Source of the DNA: Candidatus Zixiibacteriota bacterium
Lineage (GTDB): Bacteria > Zixibacteria > MSB-5A5 > SM1-73
Direction of reading: 5' to 3'
Assembly: GCA_023129805.1 (NCBI GenBank)
Contig: JAGMBK010000052.1
Span: 1 to 11,480, forward strand
Length of the DNA: 11,480 nucleotides
Shown in pieces: positions 4,899 to 11,447 of the stretch. Below the pieces are notes generated by a model. That model was not told the DNA's origin. It searched no databases and worked only from the letters and a program-made list of their open reading frames with translations. The translations under genes and the position numbers were made by a program. The first letter of the stretch is position 1; each line of letters begins with the position of its first letter.

Positions 4899-6548
4899 TT
4901 AATCCGCTTCATCCGTCGACCCTTCCGTTGACTTCAACGGCGACCACTCACCGATATGTTCTGCATAAACTTTGCATTTACCCAAAGAAGTCCATGTTTC
5001 GTTGGAATTGTATGACCATTCTAAATATTCTGAACCACCTCCACCCATGGTGGTGATCAGAAAGCGGTTGCTCAGGTTGCCTATTGCTCCTGCTTGTCCT
5101 GCCGGGGTGGCTCTATCTCCGCCTGAAGGGTCAACTGGAATCCACCCATAGTCGGGAAGATAAATCTCCACCCAACGATGAAACACTTCGTCGGCTGAGG
5201 CGTCATCGCCGCGTATCACCACGGAGCCTACATATCTGGCAGGCAAACCGGCTGACCGGCACATGGCAATGTATACAAAGCTATACTCCGAACAGGAGCC
5301 GGTTCCTCTTTTCAACACAGTCGGGGCAATGTTCCAGCCGCCTGCCAACTCATATTCCATGTGATCGATCACGTAGTTGAATATTTTTCTGGCAATCCAG
5401 TAGGGATTGGTCTCGCCTCCCACCGCCTGTTTGACGCTCCATTGAATAAAGGGGTCACTTATCGAGTACTTGGTGTCATCTGCCAGAAACTTTTCTGTGA
5501 TTGATTTGGGAATATCTTTCAGCTCCCCCACCTTCTCCGGAAAGATGAAGTATCTGACTTTGTAAAGCTTTGTTTTAACCTTCATTCCTACGGAAACGAA
5601 CTGGGTACTTTCAAGGTTTTGGAATTTGTAGTGCGCCACCTTCTGTCCCCATTTATCTGTCAGGAAATCAGTGGGCTGGGGGAAATATTCAAGCTCGGAA
5701 AGTAGCTCTTGATTGGGAAGATTCTGGGGCACGGCTAAATAGATATCCAGATCCTTTACCACACCCGGACCGTAATTTCGGAACTGATTGGTGTATTCTA
5801 AAACCTCTTCCTTCTCATCGGTGCGGGAGAAAGTCTCCTTGTCGTGTATCTTTATCTTGTAGATTTCATCCGTTTGATAATCCACATTCCACAAGTTCTT
5901 TCCGTCCCAGGCAAGACCCCGGGCATATGCTCCGGGTGCATCGAAAAATAATATTACATCTCCCCTATCCGGAGTGATCATATAGATCATATCGCTTATC
6001 CGATCAGAGACCCACAGATATTTACCATCATAGGTCAAACCGCAAGGATGGCCTGAAGGTGAGGGGATGGTTTTGATGGTGGTTCCGTCATCGGTGCTTA
6101 TTTGGTGGATTTTATTCTCTCTGTCATCCGTTATCCAAAGATATTCTCCGTCCCAAGTCAAACCCTCGGGCCGGTCGCAAGGAGCCCATAGTGTCTTGAC
6201 CGCAATACCAGTCTTTGGATCGACCTGATAGATGAAATACTCCTCCTCCGACGCATCCACGTTCCACAAGAATTCTCCATCCCAGGTCAAGCCCAGTGGT
6301 CGGTATCCTGGAGAAGGCAGAGAGTCCACCACTTTCCCATCTTTAGGATTTATCTTGTAAAGCATGTCCGTTTTGCGATCACAGTTCCAAAGATACTTAC
6401 CATCAAAGGTTAAACCAGTGGGACAAGCTCCGGGTGAGCGAAAAGATTTTTCAACATCCCCGGTTACGGCAAAAACGGATGATGCTGAATTCAGGACCAT
6501 CCATGTGAACAAAAAGAAACCGAAAATGACGTATTTTAGTTTCTTCAT
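4899..6548 (-). CDS. Secreted beta-propeller protein with C-terminal transglutaminase-like domain
   Basis: The 549-residue product is predicted to be exported. It has a signal peptide (MKKLKYVIFGFFLFTWMVLNS, probable cleavage after VFA at 27). Residues 37-235 hold five repeats of about 43 residues built on GLTWDGEYLW and IYKIDPKTG, similar to NHL/SMP-30-like propeller blades. Residues 240-400 form a beta-rich linker. Residues 405-480 are a transglutaminase-like core: RGTGSCSEYS with Cys419, FHRWVEIY with His457 and VDPSGGD with Asp473, a complete Cys-His-Asp triad. Such domains act as proteases, amidases or cross-linkers; the substrate cannot be told from sequence. The start ATG follows AAAGGAG by about 7 bases. 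A TATAAT lies at 6588-6583 and a strong terminator at 4848-4876, so it looks monocistronic. The last residues (STDEAD) fall in a GGATGAA/GGATTAA microrepeat. Confidence 0.85.
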   Translation of the reverse strand: MKKLKYVIFGFFLFTWMVLNSASSVFAVTGDVEKSFRSPGACPTGLTFDGKYLWNCDRKTDMLYKINPKDGKVVDSLPSPGYRPLGLTWDGEFLWNVDASEEEYFIYQVDPKTGIAVKTLWAPCDRPEGLTWDGEYLWITDDRENKIHQISTDDGTTIKTIPSPSGHPCGLTYDGKYLWVSDRISDMIYMITPDRGDVILFFDAPGAYARGLAWDGKNLWNVDYQTDEIYKIKIHDKETFSRTDEKEEVLEYTNQFRNYGPGVVKDLDIYLAVPQNLPNQELLSELEYFPQPTDFLTDKWGQKVAHYKFQNLESTQFVSVGMKVKTKLYKVRYFIFPEKVGELKDIPKSITEKFLADDTKYSISDPFIQWSVKQAVGGETNPYWIARKIFNYVIDHMEYELAGGWNIAPTVLKRGTGSCSEYSFVYIAMCRSAGLPARYVGSVVIRGDDASADEVFHRWVEIYLPDYGWIPVDPSGGDRATPAGQAGAIGNLSNRFLITTMGGGGSEYLEWSYNSNETWTSLGKCKVYAEHIGEWSPLKSTEGSTDEAD

Positions 6549-6582
6549 GGCCTTCTCCTTTCTATAAAGTGTGAAACTATAA

Positions 6583-6588
6583 ATTATA
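6583..6588 (-). promoter_or_regulatory. Candidate -10 box for the propeller-transglutaminase gene
   Basis: A perfect TATAAT lies 34 bases upstream of the ATG on the minus strand. No good -35 box is found 16-18 bp further upstream, so the assignment is tentative. Confidence 0.4.
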
Positions 6589-6608
6589 AATCAGATATTC
6601 TATCTAAA

Positions 6609-6694
6609 AACCTCACCCCCTTTTTGTCCCCCTCTCTCCCGCCTCCGGCGGGATTTTCAACATAAAATGGGGAGGAGGATTAGGGGGTGAGGTT
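6609..6694. repeat. 86-bp palindromic repeat element, copy 1
   Basis: Perfect 13-bp terminal inverted repeats AACCTCACCCCCT (6609-6621) and AGGGGGTGAGGTT (6682-6694) enclose a hairpin CCCGCC-TCC-GGCGGG (6638-6652) and ATTTTCAACATAAAATGGGG. A related copy in the other orientation lies at 11381-11447. No coding capacity. Confidence 0.75.
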
Positions 6695-6752
6695 AGAAAC
6701 AGCAACAACTTTCCTTTGCGGAATAATCATTCAAAATGTCCGACCTTTCTTT

Positions 6753-7187
6753 CTAATCCTTGATATAATATATCCACCACCTGTTATCTTTTTTGTAAAG
6801 TCTGGCCTTGGTATATTTTGTTATCCCGGTCTTTTGATCCACGAAGGTCACGTCCACTCGAGCAGAATCTCCTTCGATCTCTTCCTTATCAACTACGATC
6901 ATCTTGTTCTGCCACCTCAGGCGAGTGGATCCACTCCCCAAAAAGTTACTCCAGAGCTGTTCCTTGACCCCGGCGAATACCTTCACTCTCTGTGTATCCG
7001 GGAGTTCCTTCAGCTTTTCCTGTGTGAATCTGTCCAGATCCAGATATTTCTCGATAGAAGCGGTATCTGCTTTGTTCACTGCCTCGATAAAATCCATAAC
7101 CACCACTCTGGGACTGGGATATTTGCTGCAATGATAGGCGGAAAGGAAAATCAAGATAAGAAGAAGTGGAAAGATTCTTTTTAGCAT
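6753..7187 (-). CDS. Small probable lipoprotein of unknown function (DUF4878/NTF2-like)
   Basis: A 144-residue exported protein. Residues 1-19 are a basic start plus hydrophobic core (MLKRIFPLLLILIFLSAYH) before Cys20. The lipobox LSAYHC is not canonical, since His at -1 is unusual, so lipid attachment is likely but unproven. The mature part starts with a helix, RVVVMDFIEAVNKADTASIEKYLD (27-50), then a second helical stretch. Strands MIVVDKEEIEGDSARVDVTF and the aromatic-rich end RWWIYYIKD follow. This helix-then-sheet plan is that of small NTF2-like/DUF4878 lipoproteins, whose role is unknown. The ATG follows a GGGAG by about 5 bases. A promoter is seen at 7235-7262. It is separated from the next gene downstream by the 86-bp repeat, so co-transcription is uncertain. 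Confidence 0.75.
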   Translation of the reverse strand: MLKRIFPLLLILIFLSAYHCSKYPSPRVVVMDFIEAVNKADTASIEKYLDLDRFTQEKLKELPDTQRVKVFAGVKEQLWSNFLGSGSTRLRWQNKMIVVDKEEIEGDSARVDVTFVDQKTGITKYTKARLYKKDNRWWIYYIKD

Positions 7188-7234
7188 TTTGCTCCCTTTT
7201 AAGAAGGTTTAAAGTCTTGAGTTGTCACAAAAGA

Positions 7235-7262
7235 AAAATATCCCAGCGAAGCTGAATGTCAA
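7235..7262 (-). promoter_or_regulatory. Probable sigma-70 promoter of the small lipoprotein gene
   Basis: Minus strand TTGACA (7262-7257, perfect), 16-bp spacer, TATTTT (7240-7235, 4/6). Start near 7228, about 40 nt before the ATG. Confidence 0.55.
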
Positions 7263-7292
7263 CAGATTTTTAAGAGATCTGCTCCCGATTCG

Positions 7293-7310
7293 TTCACTGC
7301 TAACAGTGAA
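7293..7310. repeat. 7-bp-stem hairpin downstream of the GTPase gene
   Basis: TTCACTG-CTAA-CAGTGAA. No T-run follows on the minus strand, so it is not a clear terminator of the GTPase gene. Confidence 0.35.
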
Positions 7311-7356
7311 GGAAGATAAGGGGTGAGCCAGCCGGAGAAACTAAGAAGGTTTCCGT

Positions 7357-8346
7357 TCAAATATGAAACTCAACTACATGCCCGTCCTTCAGGATGAAAT
7401 CCTTCTGCACCTTTTGTCCGTCGAAAACTCCTTCACCCCAAACCCGGGCGAATTTTAAGTTTCTGGCAAAATCCTTATGAATCTCTTTGGCCGCATCCAG
7501 AAGCGTGCTGCCCAGTTTCAAAATTACCGGATCTTCAAAATCTGCCTTTTTTCCTGGAGTTTTTGTGTAAACTCTCAATATCTTTAGAGAATCGAAAATG
7601 TAGCTTTTAAGTTCCTCCAGATTTATCCCCTCTTTGGCGGAAAGGTGAAAGATGGGAAGCTTTTGTCCGTATGAGTCTTTTAGAATGCTTAAATTTGCTT
7701 GAAAAAGTGGCAAATCGCTTTTGTTACCCAGGATGATGGTCTTCTTGTGAGCGACCCCATCCAGAGGATTGACCTCCCCCTCCCCAGATTCCAAAAGTAT
7801 CTTGTATTCCTCCAGCTTCCCAAACACAGCCTGCGTTTCCTGAAGCATTGCCTCCGATCCCAAATCCATCACTAAATACACTAAATCGGCGTTGCGGACG
7901 ATTCCTGCCAGCCAGGGCTCCATGAATTCAGCGCCGATGGGAGGGGTGTCCACCAGTTGAACCTGGATATTCTCAAAAGGCATCATTCCGCAGAGCGGCC
8001 TGGAGGTGGTGTAGGGATAGGCGGCAACCTCCGGCGTGGCGTTGGTAAGGGAGGCTAAAATCTGAGATTTTCCAGCATTGGCAGAACCAATCAATACCAC
8101 CTGAGCCGCCCCTTCTTTTTCTACAAAATATTGATCTCCTCTTCTGGCGGCTTTCTTTTTTTGCTGGATTTCCTTTTTAAGCTTGGATATTCTAGATTTT
8201 AAATCTGCCTGAAGCTTGTCCGTGCCCTTGTGTTTGGGCATGATGGCGAACATCTCATGCAGGACCTTAAGTTTATCCTGTGGATTTTTCGCCTGTCTGT
8301 ATCTTTTTTCAGCTTCGAAATATTGAGGGGGAAGATTCGCCGGCAC
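7357..8346 (-). CDS. OBG/DRG-type GTPase with TGS domain
   Basis: A 329-residue cytoplasmic P-loop GTPase. Residues 1-70 form a helical, charged N-terminal region beginning MPANLPPQYFEAEKRYRQAK, rich in Lys, typical of this bacterial family. G motifs are in order: G1 GSANAGKS (87-94), switch I YPYTTSRP (110-117) with the conserved Thr, G3 DTPP (133-136), G4 NKSD (208-211) and G5 SAK (236-238). Residues 257-329 form a TGS domain ending FILKDGHVVEFHI. The combination is that of developmentally regulated GTP-binding (DRG)-like proteins, which are thought to act on ribosomes or translation; the exact role of bacterial members is not known. The start is GTG at 8346, because MPAN matches the family start and AGAGG lies about 7 bases upstream. 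The neighbours give no further clue. Confidence 0.92.
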   Translation of the reverse strand: MPANLPPQYFEAEKRYRQAKNPQDKLKVLHEMFAIMPKHKGTDKLQADLKSRISKLKKEIQQKKKAARRGDQYFVEKEGAAQVVLIGSANAGKSQILASLTNATPEVAAYPYTTSRPLCGMMPFENIQVQLVDTPPIGAEFMEPWLAGIVRNADLVYLVMDLGSEAMLQETQAVFGKLEEYKILLESGEGEVNPLDGVAHKKTIILGNKSDLPLFQANLSILKDSYGQKLPIFHLSAKEGINLEELKSYIFDSLKILRVYTKTPGKKADFEDPVILKLGSTLLDAAKEIHKDFARNLKFARVWGEGVFDGQKVQKDFILKDGHVVEFHI

Positions 8347-8579
8347 GAAAAACCTCTTCCTCTTTATGGAACCTACAAAAGAATTTACTTTATCTTCTTA
8401 TTTAGACTATTTGCTCCGGTAAGTTAAAAACATAAAATTAAAAATCCGAAGTTAGTCTTTTAGTCGAAACCATTGCTCAATTTTTGGACCTTTTAATTGA
8501 AATTTTTTACTTTTGCTTTTTTAATTTTAAATTTTGCGAAAACCTTGTCGGAATAAGCCCTAAGCATGGAAATCAATGG

Positions 8580-9095
8580 CTAAAAGGGATAGAACCTGGC
8601 TTCGGTCCAGTAATCCTCCTGCAGAAATTTCTGCTGATCCACCAAAGCTCTCAGATGTTCTCCCTCCCAATCCGCTAAGTAGTTAAAAAGCATCTTCACC
8701 TCTTCCTCTTTAGTTCCATCCGCTGCTTTTTTGTAAAACTCAATGGAGTCTTTCTCCAGAAGAATTCCGATGGATAGGGCGGTCATCTCGAAATGTGCTT
8801 GAGAAAGCCTCTGCTTGAATTCAGTAGAAAAGATGGGGCTTTCCGAGGTGGTCGCAAGGATGTGCTTCATATCCTTAACCTCGTCAAACTTAAACTTTCC
8901 CTTCTCCTTGATGCTCTGATATAGACTTTTGAGTATTTCCATATGGTTGGTTTCATCTTTGGCTAAGGAAGCGAAGACTTCCTTTCCTTTGGCATCCTTG
9001 GTTTTCTCCTCAGCCAGCCGATAGAATTGATACCCATCATTTTCCACCCGTATGGCGCTTTTAACCACTTCCAAAAGTTGCCCTTTATTTCTCAT
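8580..9095 (-). CDS. Ferritin-like (rubrerythrin-type) diiron protein without rubredoxin domain
   Basis: A 171-residue four-helix-bundle protein. Numbered from the GTG at 9101, helices carry Glu20 (RVENDGYQFY), Glu50-x-x-His53 (DETNHMEIL), Glu116/Glu121 (LLEKDSIEFY) and Glu146-x-x-His149 (WEGEHL). This is the paired E...ExxH pattern that binds a di-iron site. It ends DYWTEARFYPF, and the rubredoxin-like tail of true rubrerythrin is missing. Likely work is peroxide reduction or iron handling in an anaerobe; this is inference. The frame opens at GTG 9101, but the Shine-Dalgarno AAAGGAG (9109-9103) is 7 bases from the ATG at 9095 and only 1 from the GTG. I therefore start at 9095 (two residues shorter). 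A strong promoter with a palindrome lies upstream. A rubredoxin gene at 2460-2624 could supply electrons but is unlinked in transcription. Confidence 0.9.
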   Translation of the reverse strand: MRNKGQLLEVVKSAIRVENDGYQFYRLAEEKTKDAKGKEVFASLAKDETNHMEILKSLYQSIKEKGKFKFDEVKDMKHILATTSESPIFSTEFKQRLSQAHFEMTALSIGILLEKDSIEFYKKAADGTKEEEVKMLFNYLADWEGEHLRALVDQQKFLQEDYWTEARFYPF

Positions 9096-9102
9096 TACCA
9101 CT

Positions 9103-9109
9103 CTCCTTT
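9103..9109 (-). promoter_or_regulatory. Shine-Dalgarno site that sets the ferritin-like gene start
   Basis: AAAGGAG on the minus strand, 7 bases before ATG 9095 and only 1 base from the upstream GTG 9101. Confidence 0.8.
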
Positions 9110-9132
9110 GTTTCTATCATCTAAACACTTTT

Positions 9133-9160
9133 AATATAGACGGAATATTCGTCTTGTCAA
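9133..9160 (-). promoter_or_regulatory. Strong sigma-70 promoter of the ferritin-like gene
   Basis: Minus strand TTGACA (9160-9155, perfect), 16-bp spacer, TATATT (9138-9133, 5/6). Start near 9126, about 31 nt before the ATG. Confidence 0.75.
9138..9154. promoter_or_regulatory. Candidate operator palindrome in the ferritin-like promoter
   Basis: AGACG-G-AATATT-CGTCT: a 16-bp palindrome with one extra G. It fills the spacer between -35 and -10, where a bound repressor would block RNA polymerase. The regulator is unknown. Confidence 0.5.
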
Positions 9161-9215
9161 GTTTGATTGAAATGTTGGGATAGAAGGAGACACCACTCGA
9201 AAATGGTTGAAGTTA

Positions 9216-9245
9216 ACCAGAACCTAACTTAAGTTAGGTTCTGGT
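9216..9245. repeat. Perfect 30-bp palindrome
   Basis: The left half ACCAGAACCTAACTT (9216-9230) is the exact reverse complement of the right half (9231-9245), with no spacer. GAAG (9209-9212) and CTTC (9246-9249) extend it with a small bulge. No T-run follows on either strand. It could form a cruciform or be a dimer binding site. Confidence 0.7.
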
Positions 9246-9255
9246 CTTCAGAACG

Positions 9256-9305
9256 CGTAGCCAAGCCTTTATGGCTTGGGACCAAGGGATAAACCCTCGG
9301 CTACG
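9256..9305. repeat. 50-bp cloverleaf-like repeat (two hairpins within an outer stem)
   Basis: The outer stem is CGTAG (9256-9260) with CTACG (9301-9305). Inside are CCAAGCC-TTTAT-GGCTTGG (perfect 7 bp) and CCAAGGG-ATAAA-CCCTCGG (one mismatch). It lacks tRNA features, so it is taken as a structured intergenic repeat. Confidence 0.55.
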
Positions 9306-9380
9306 TTAAAAAGTAATAGTATTTTGTAGATATGCAGGTCAACAGAGCCTGCGGGCGGACTGACAGAAAAGTATAGAGTG

Positions 9381-9416
9381 TCAAGTCCCGCCGAAGCGGG
9401 ATCTACGACTTCAGCT
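9381..9416. repeat. Nested hairpin repeat
   Basis: TCCCGC-CGAA-GCGGGA lies inside a longer pairing of GTCAAG with CTTGAC. It is part of the repeat patchwork between purM and the ferritin-like gene. Confidence 0.45.
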
Positions 9417-9432
9417 TGACCAGAGACCAAAG

Positions 9433-9466
9433 GTTTGCCTAAAGGCAAACACTCCAAACCACTTTT
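9433..9466. repeat. Hairpin plus fragment of the MITE-like terminal repeat
   Basis: GTTTGCC-TAAA-GGCAAAC (9433-9450) is followed by ACTCCAAACCACTTTT (9451-9466). The element at 827-996 has a hairpin followed by ACTCCAAAACCACTTTTT at 956-973. The shared plan points to one repeat family. On the minus strand the hairpin lies just after the purM stop and is followed by CTTT, so it could also be a weak terminator. Confidence 0.55.
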
Positions 9467-9480
9467 CGGCAGAAGTAGCT

Positions 9481-10521
9481 TTAGAGCTCGAGCAGTTCAA
9501 CTTCACCTTTTCCTGAAGTTATCTCCCCGATTAGGTAAGCAGTTTCTTTCAGTGAGGAAAGACGTTTAAACACTCTATTCGTCTCTCTCTTTGATACCAC
9601 CAAAACCAAACCTATTCCCATGTTGAATACTTTGAACATCTCCTCGTTTTCTATATCTCCCAATCTCTGAAGAAGTTTAAATATCGGCGGGATTTCCCAT
9701 GAGTCGGTAAGAATCTTAGCATCGCAATTCTTAGGCAAGATACGTCGCAGATTTCCTTTGATCCCTCCTCCGGTGATATGTGCTATCCCTCTGATCTTAA
9801 ATTTTTCCAGAAGCGGGAAAATTGATGGTGCGTAGCATTGATGCACCTTTAAGAGTTCCTTTCCCACCGTGGTCTTCAACTCCTTCGGGTGATCATTCAC
9901 TCCCAAGCGTGCTCTGCTGAAAAGCACCTTACGCGCCAGCGAATATCCGTTGGTATGAAGACCGTTTGATTCCAGCCCGATTATCTGGTCTCCTGAGCGA
10001 ATGCTCGAACCATCGACGATTTTCTTTTTCTCCACCACTCCCACAATACATCCTGCTAAATCATATTCACCTTTTTTGTAAAACTCAGGTAGCTCCGCAG
10101 TCTCACCCCCGATAAGAGAACACCCCACTTTCCTGCATGCTGCCGACAAGCCTTTAACAATCTGTTCTATTACATCAGGGAGAAGTTTCCCGGTGCCAAT
10201 GTAATCAAGGAAGAACAAAGGCTTTGCACCATGCACTAATATGTCGTTTACACAGTGATTGACCAGATCCTCCCCTACGGTGTCATGTTTTCCCATCATA
10301 AAAGCCACTTTCAATTTGGTCCCCACTGAATCCACGCTGGAGACCAAAACCGGAGATTTATACTCGCCTCTTCTGAAAGAAAAAAACCCCCCAAAGCTTC
10401 CGATGTCTTTCAAAACATGAGGGGTGAAAGTCGACCTGGCTAAGCTTTTGATTTTCGCCGTCGCTCGATCGCCGGCAGAAATATCCACTCCGGAGTTTTT
10501 GTAAGTAAGTTTTTTCTTCAT
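9481..10521 (-). CDS. purM: Phosphoribosylformylglycinamidine cyclo-ligase (AIR synthetase)
   Basis: Closes the imidazole ring in purine synthesis, converting FGAM and ATP to AIR; cytoplasmic dimer. The 346-residue product has normal length. Family motifs come in order: YKNSGVDISAGD (7-18), VDSVGTKLK (63-71), NHCVNDIL (88-95), DYIGTGKL (106-113), GGETAELPEFY (138-148), GLHTNGYSLAR (187-197), HITGGGIKGNL (248-258) and FNMGIG (299-304). The usual TDGVGTK loop reads VDSVGTK here, a mild variation near the nucleotide site that I would not read as loss of function. The ATG follows GAGG by about 6 bases. It lies 132 bp downstream of the HD-domain gene on the same strand, with a TATAAT in the gap. 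No other pur gene is in the window. Confidence 0.97.
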   Translation of the reverse strand: MKKKLTYKNSGVDISAGDRATAKIKSLARSTFTPHVLKDIGSFGGFFSFRRGEYKSPVLVSSVDSVGTKLKVAFMMGKHDTVGEDLVNHCVNDILVHGAKPLFFLDYIGTGKLLPDVIEQIVKGLSAACRKVGCSLIGGETAELPEFYKKGEYDLAGCIVGVVEKKKIVDGSSIRSGDQIIGLESNGLHTNGYSLARKVLFSRARLGVNDHPKELKTTVGKELLKVHQCYAPSIFPLLEKFKIRGIAHITGGGIKGNLRRILPKNCDAKILTDSWEIPPIFKLLQRLGDIENEEMFKVFNMGIGLVLVVSKRETNRVFKRLSSLKETAYLIGEITSGKGEVELLEL

Positions 10522-10559
10522 TTTTTCCTCGGTGGTTGGCTCTTACTTTTCACTATTGG

Positions 10560-10565
10560 ATTATA
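10560..10565 (-). promoter_or_regulatory. Candidate -10 box for purM
   Basis: Perfect TATAAT on the minus strand, 38 bases upstream of the ATG, in a small inverted repeat GGATT-TAT-AATCC. There is no good -35 box at normal spacing. I see no purine riboswitch fold in the gap. Confidence 0.4.
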
Positions 10566-10653
10566 AATCCCAATCTCAAACCTATCGCGAAATCATTTTA
10601 CAGAGGGGATCACATCTCTTTTGATATCAATACCGCAAACTTCCTCCGCAACC

Positions 10654-11313
10654 TCACAAAAGCCTTTGGCCGTTTATCTCCAGTTGAAATTTAAGTCCCA
10701 GAAACTCTGCCGCCCTTCGACAGACCAGCATTCGAGACAAAAAGATCTCAAAATATTCCATCACCTGAGAGATGGAGGTGTCGATCTTAATCTCTAAGGT
10801 GATGATCTTTTTCTCTTCCTCCACCCTCAAGAAAGAGCTTTTAGCCGCATAGTTCACCCGATCGTGGATGTCCTGTTTGATCATTGCCAGGGTGCGCACC
10901 CGGGAACTATGCACATCAGATTTATCTGCCAAAATCACCGCCGCACAGATATCCGACACTGGTTGACCATCTCTTTCATCATGGTTACCGATAGCGGCTA
11001 TTACCTCCATGACGTCCTCCATGGGCATCTTCATATCCGAAAGGATGGATTGGGATAAGATGGCTCCGGTCTGGGCATGATAATCCCGATTGATCACGTT
11101 CCCGATGTCATGCAAATAGGCGGCAATAGCGGCTAAATGTGCCCGCTCCTCTGGATATTTTAACCTGTCCATGATGTTATAAGCGATGTTGGCAGCTAAG
11201 CTGGCGTGTCTTTCTCCATGCTCGGTATAACCGATCACCCCCAAGATTTCATCTGACTTCTTGATCAAAAGCTTCACCTGTTCGTTTTTTTTGACATCAT
11301 CTACCGTTATCAT
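10654..11313 (-). CDS. HD-domain (HDIG) metal-dependent phosphohydrolase family protein
   Basis: A 219-residue cytoplasmic protein. Numbered from the TTG at 11316, putative metal ligands are His37 (GERHASL), His69-Asp70 (YLHDIGN), His80, His112 (GNHDERDGQPVS) and Asp131 (LADKSDVHSSRVR). This is the H...HD...D pattern of the HD superfamily. The block NHDE..G.PVS..A..LADKSDVH is shared with a conserved subgroup of unknown substrate. The C-terminal part (about 170-220) is a beta-alpha-beta segment ending FQLEINGQRLL, a usual ending for the subgroup, so the protein is complete. I start at ATG 11313, not TTG 11316, because AAAGGGGTG lies 7 bases before the ATG. HD proteins hydrolyse nucleotides or cyclic nucleotides; the nearby purM is suggestive but no proof. 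It may be transcribed with purM, but the gap has its own -10-like box. Confidence 0.88.
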   Translation of the reverse strand: MITVDDVKKNEQVKLLIKKSDEILGVIGYTEHGERHASLAANIAYNIMDRLKYPEERAHLAAIAAYLHDIGNVINRDYHAQTGAILSQSILSDMKMPMEDVMEVIAAIGNHDERDGQPVSDICAAVILADKSDVHSSRVRTLAMIKQDIHDRVNYAAKSSFLRVEEEKKIITLEIKIDTSISQVMEYFEIFLSRMLVCRRAAEFLGLKFQLEINGQRLL

Positions 11314-11380
11314 CAATCTTCACCCCTTTAAAGATTTTTCCTACGTTAGCTTTTAGAGTCAGGACTTCAGCCTTTTTCTA

Positions 11381-11447
11381 CCTCACCTCCTATCCCCCTC
11401 TCCATTTCATGTTGAAAATCCCGCCAGAGGCGGGGGAGAAGGGGTTC
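11381..11447. repeat. Palindromic repeat element, copy 2 (related to 6609-6694)
   Basis: CCTCACCTCCTATCCCCCTC, then CATTTCATGTTGAAAATCCC and a GCC-AGA-GGC hairpin core. This matches the reverse complement of 6609-6694 over most of its length; the right end is degenerate. It sits upstream of the HD-domain gene. Confidence 0.65.

Noticed and set aside
6687..7184. 165-residue plus-strand frame opposite the small lipoprotein
   Set aside because: Shadow of the minus-strand gene, which has a signal sequence, ribosome site and promoter; the plus frame has none.
9256..9305. Possible tRNA, because of the cloverleaf-like fold
   Set aside because: Too short at 50 nt, with no T-loop TTCRA, acceptor stem or anticodon arm of proper geometry.
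10566..10653. Possible frameshifted extension of the HD-domain protein (a shifted frame reads GFCEVAEEVCGIDIKRDVIPSVK)
   Set aside because: The in-frame end FQLEINGQRLL is a normal ending for the family, and the shifted frame has a stop just upstream and no start.
10522..10653. Purine riboswitch upstream of purM
   Set aside because: No three-way junction or conserved loop motifs seen in the 132-bp gap.
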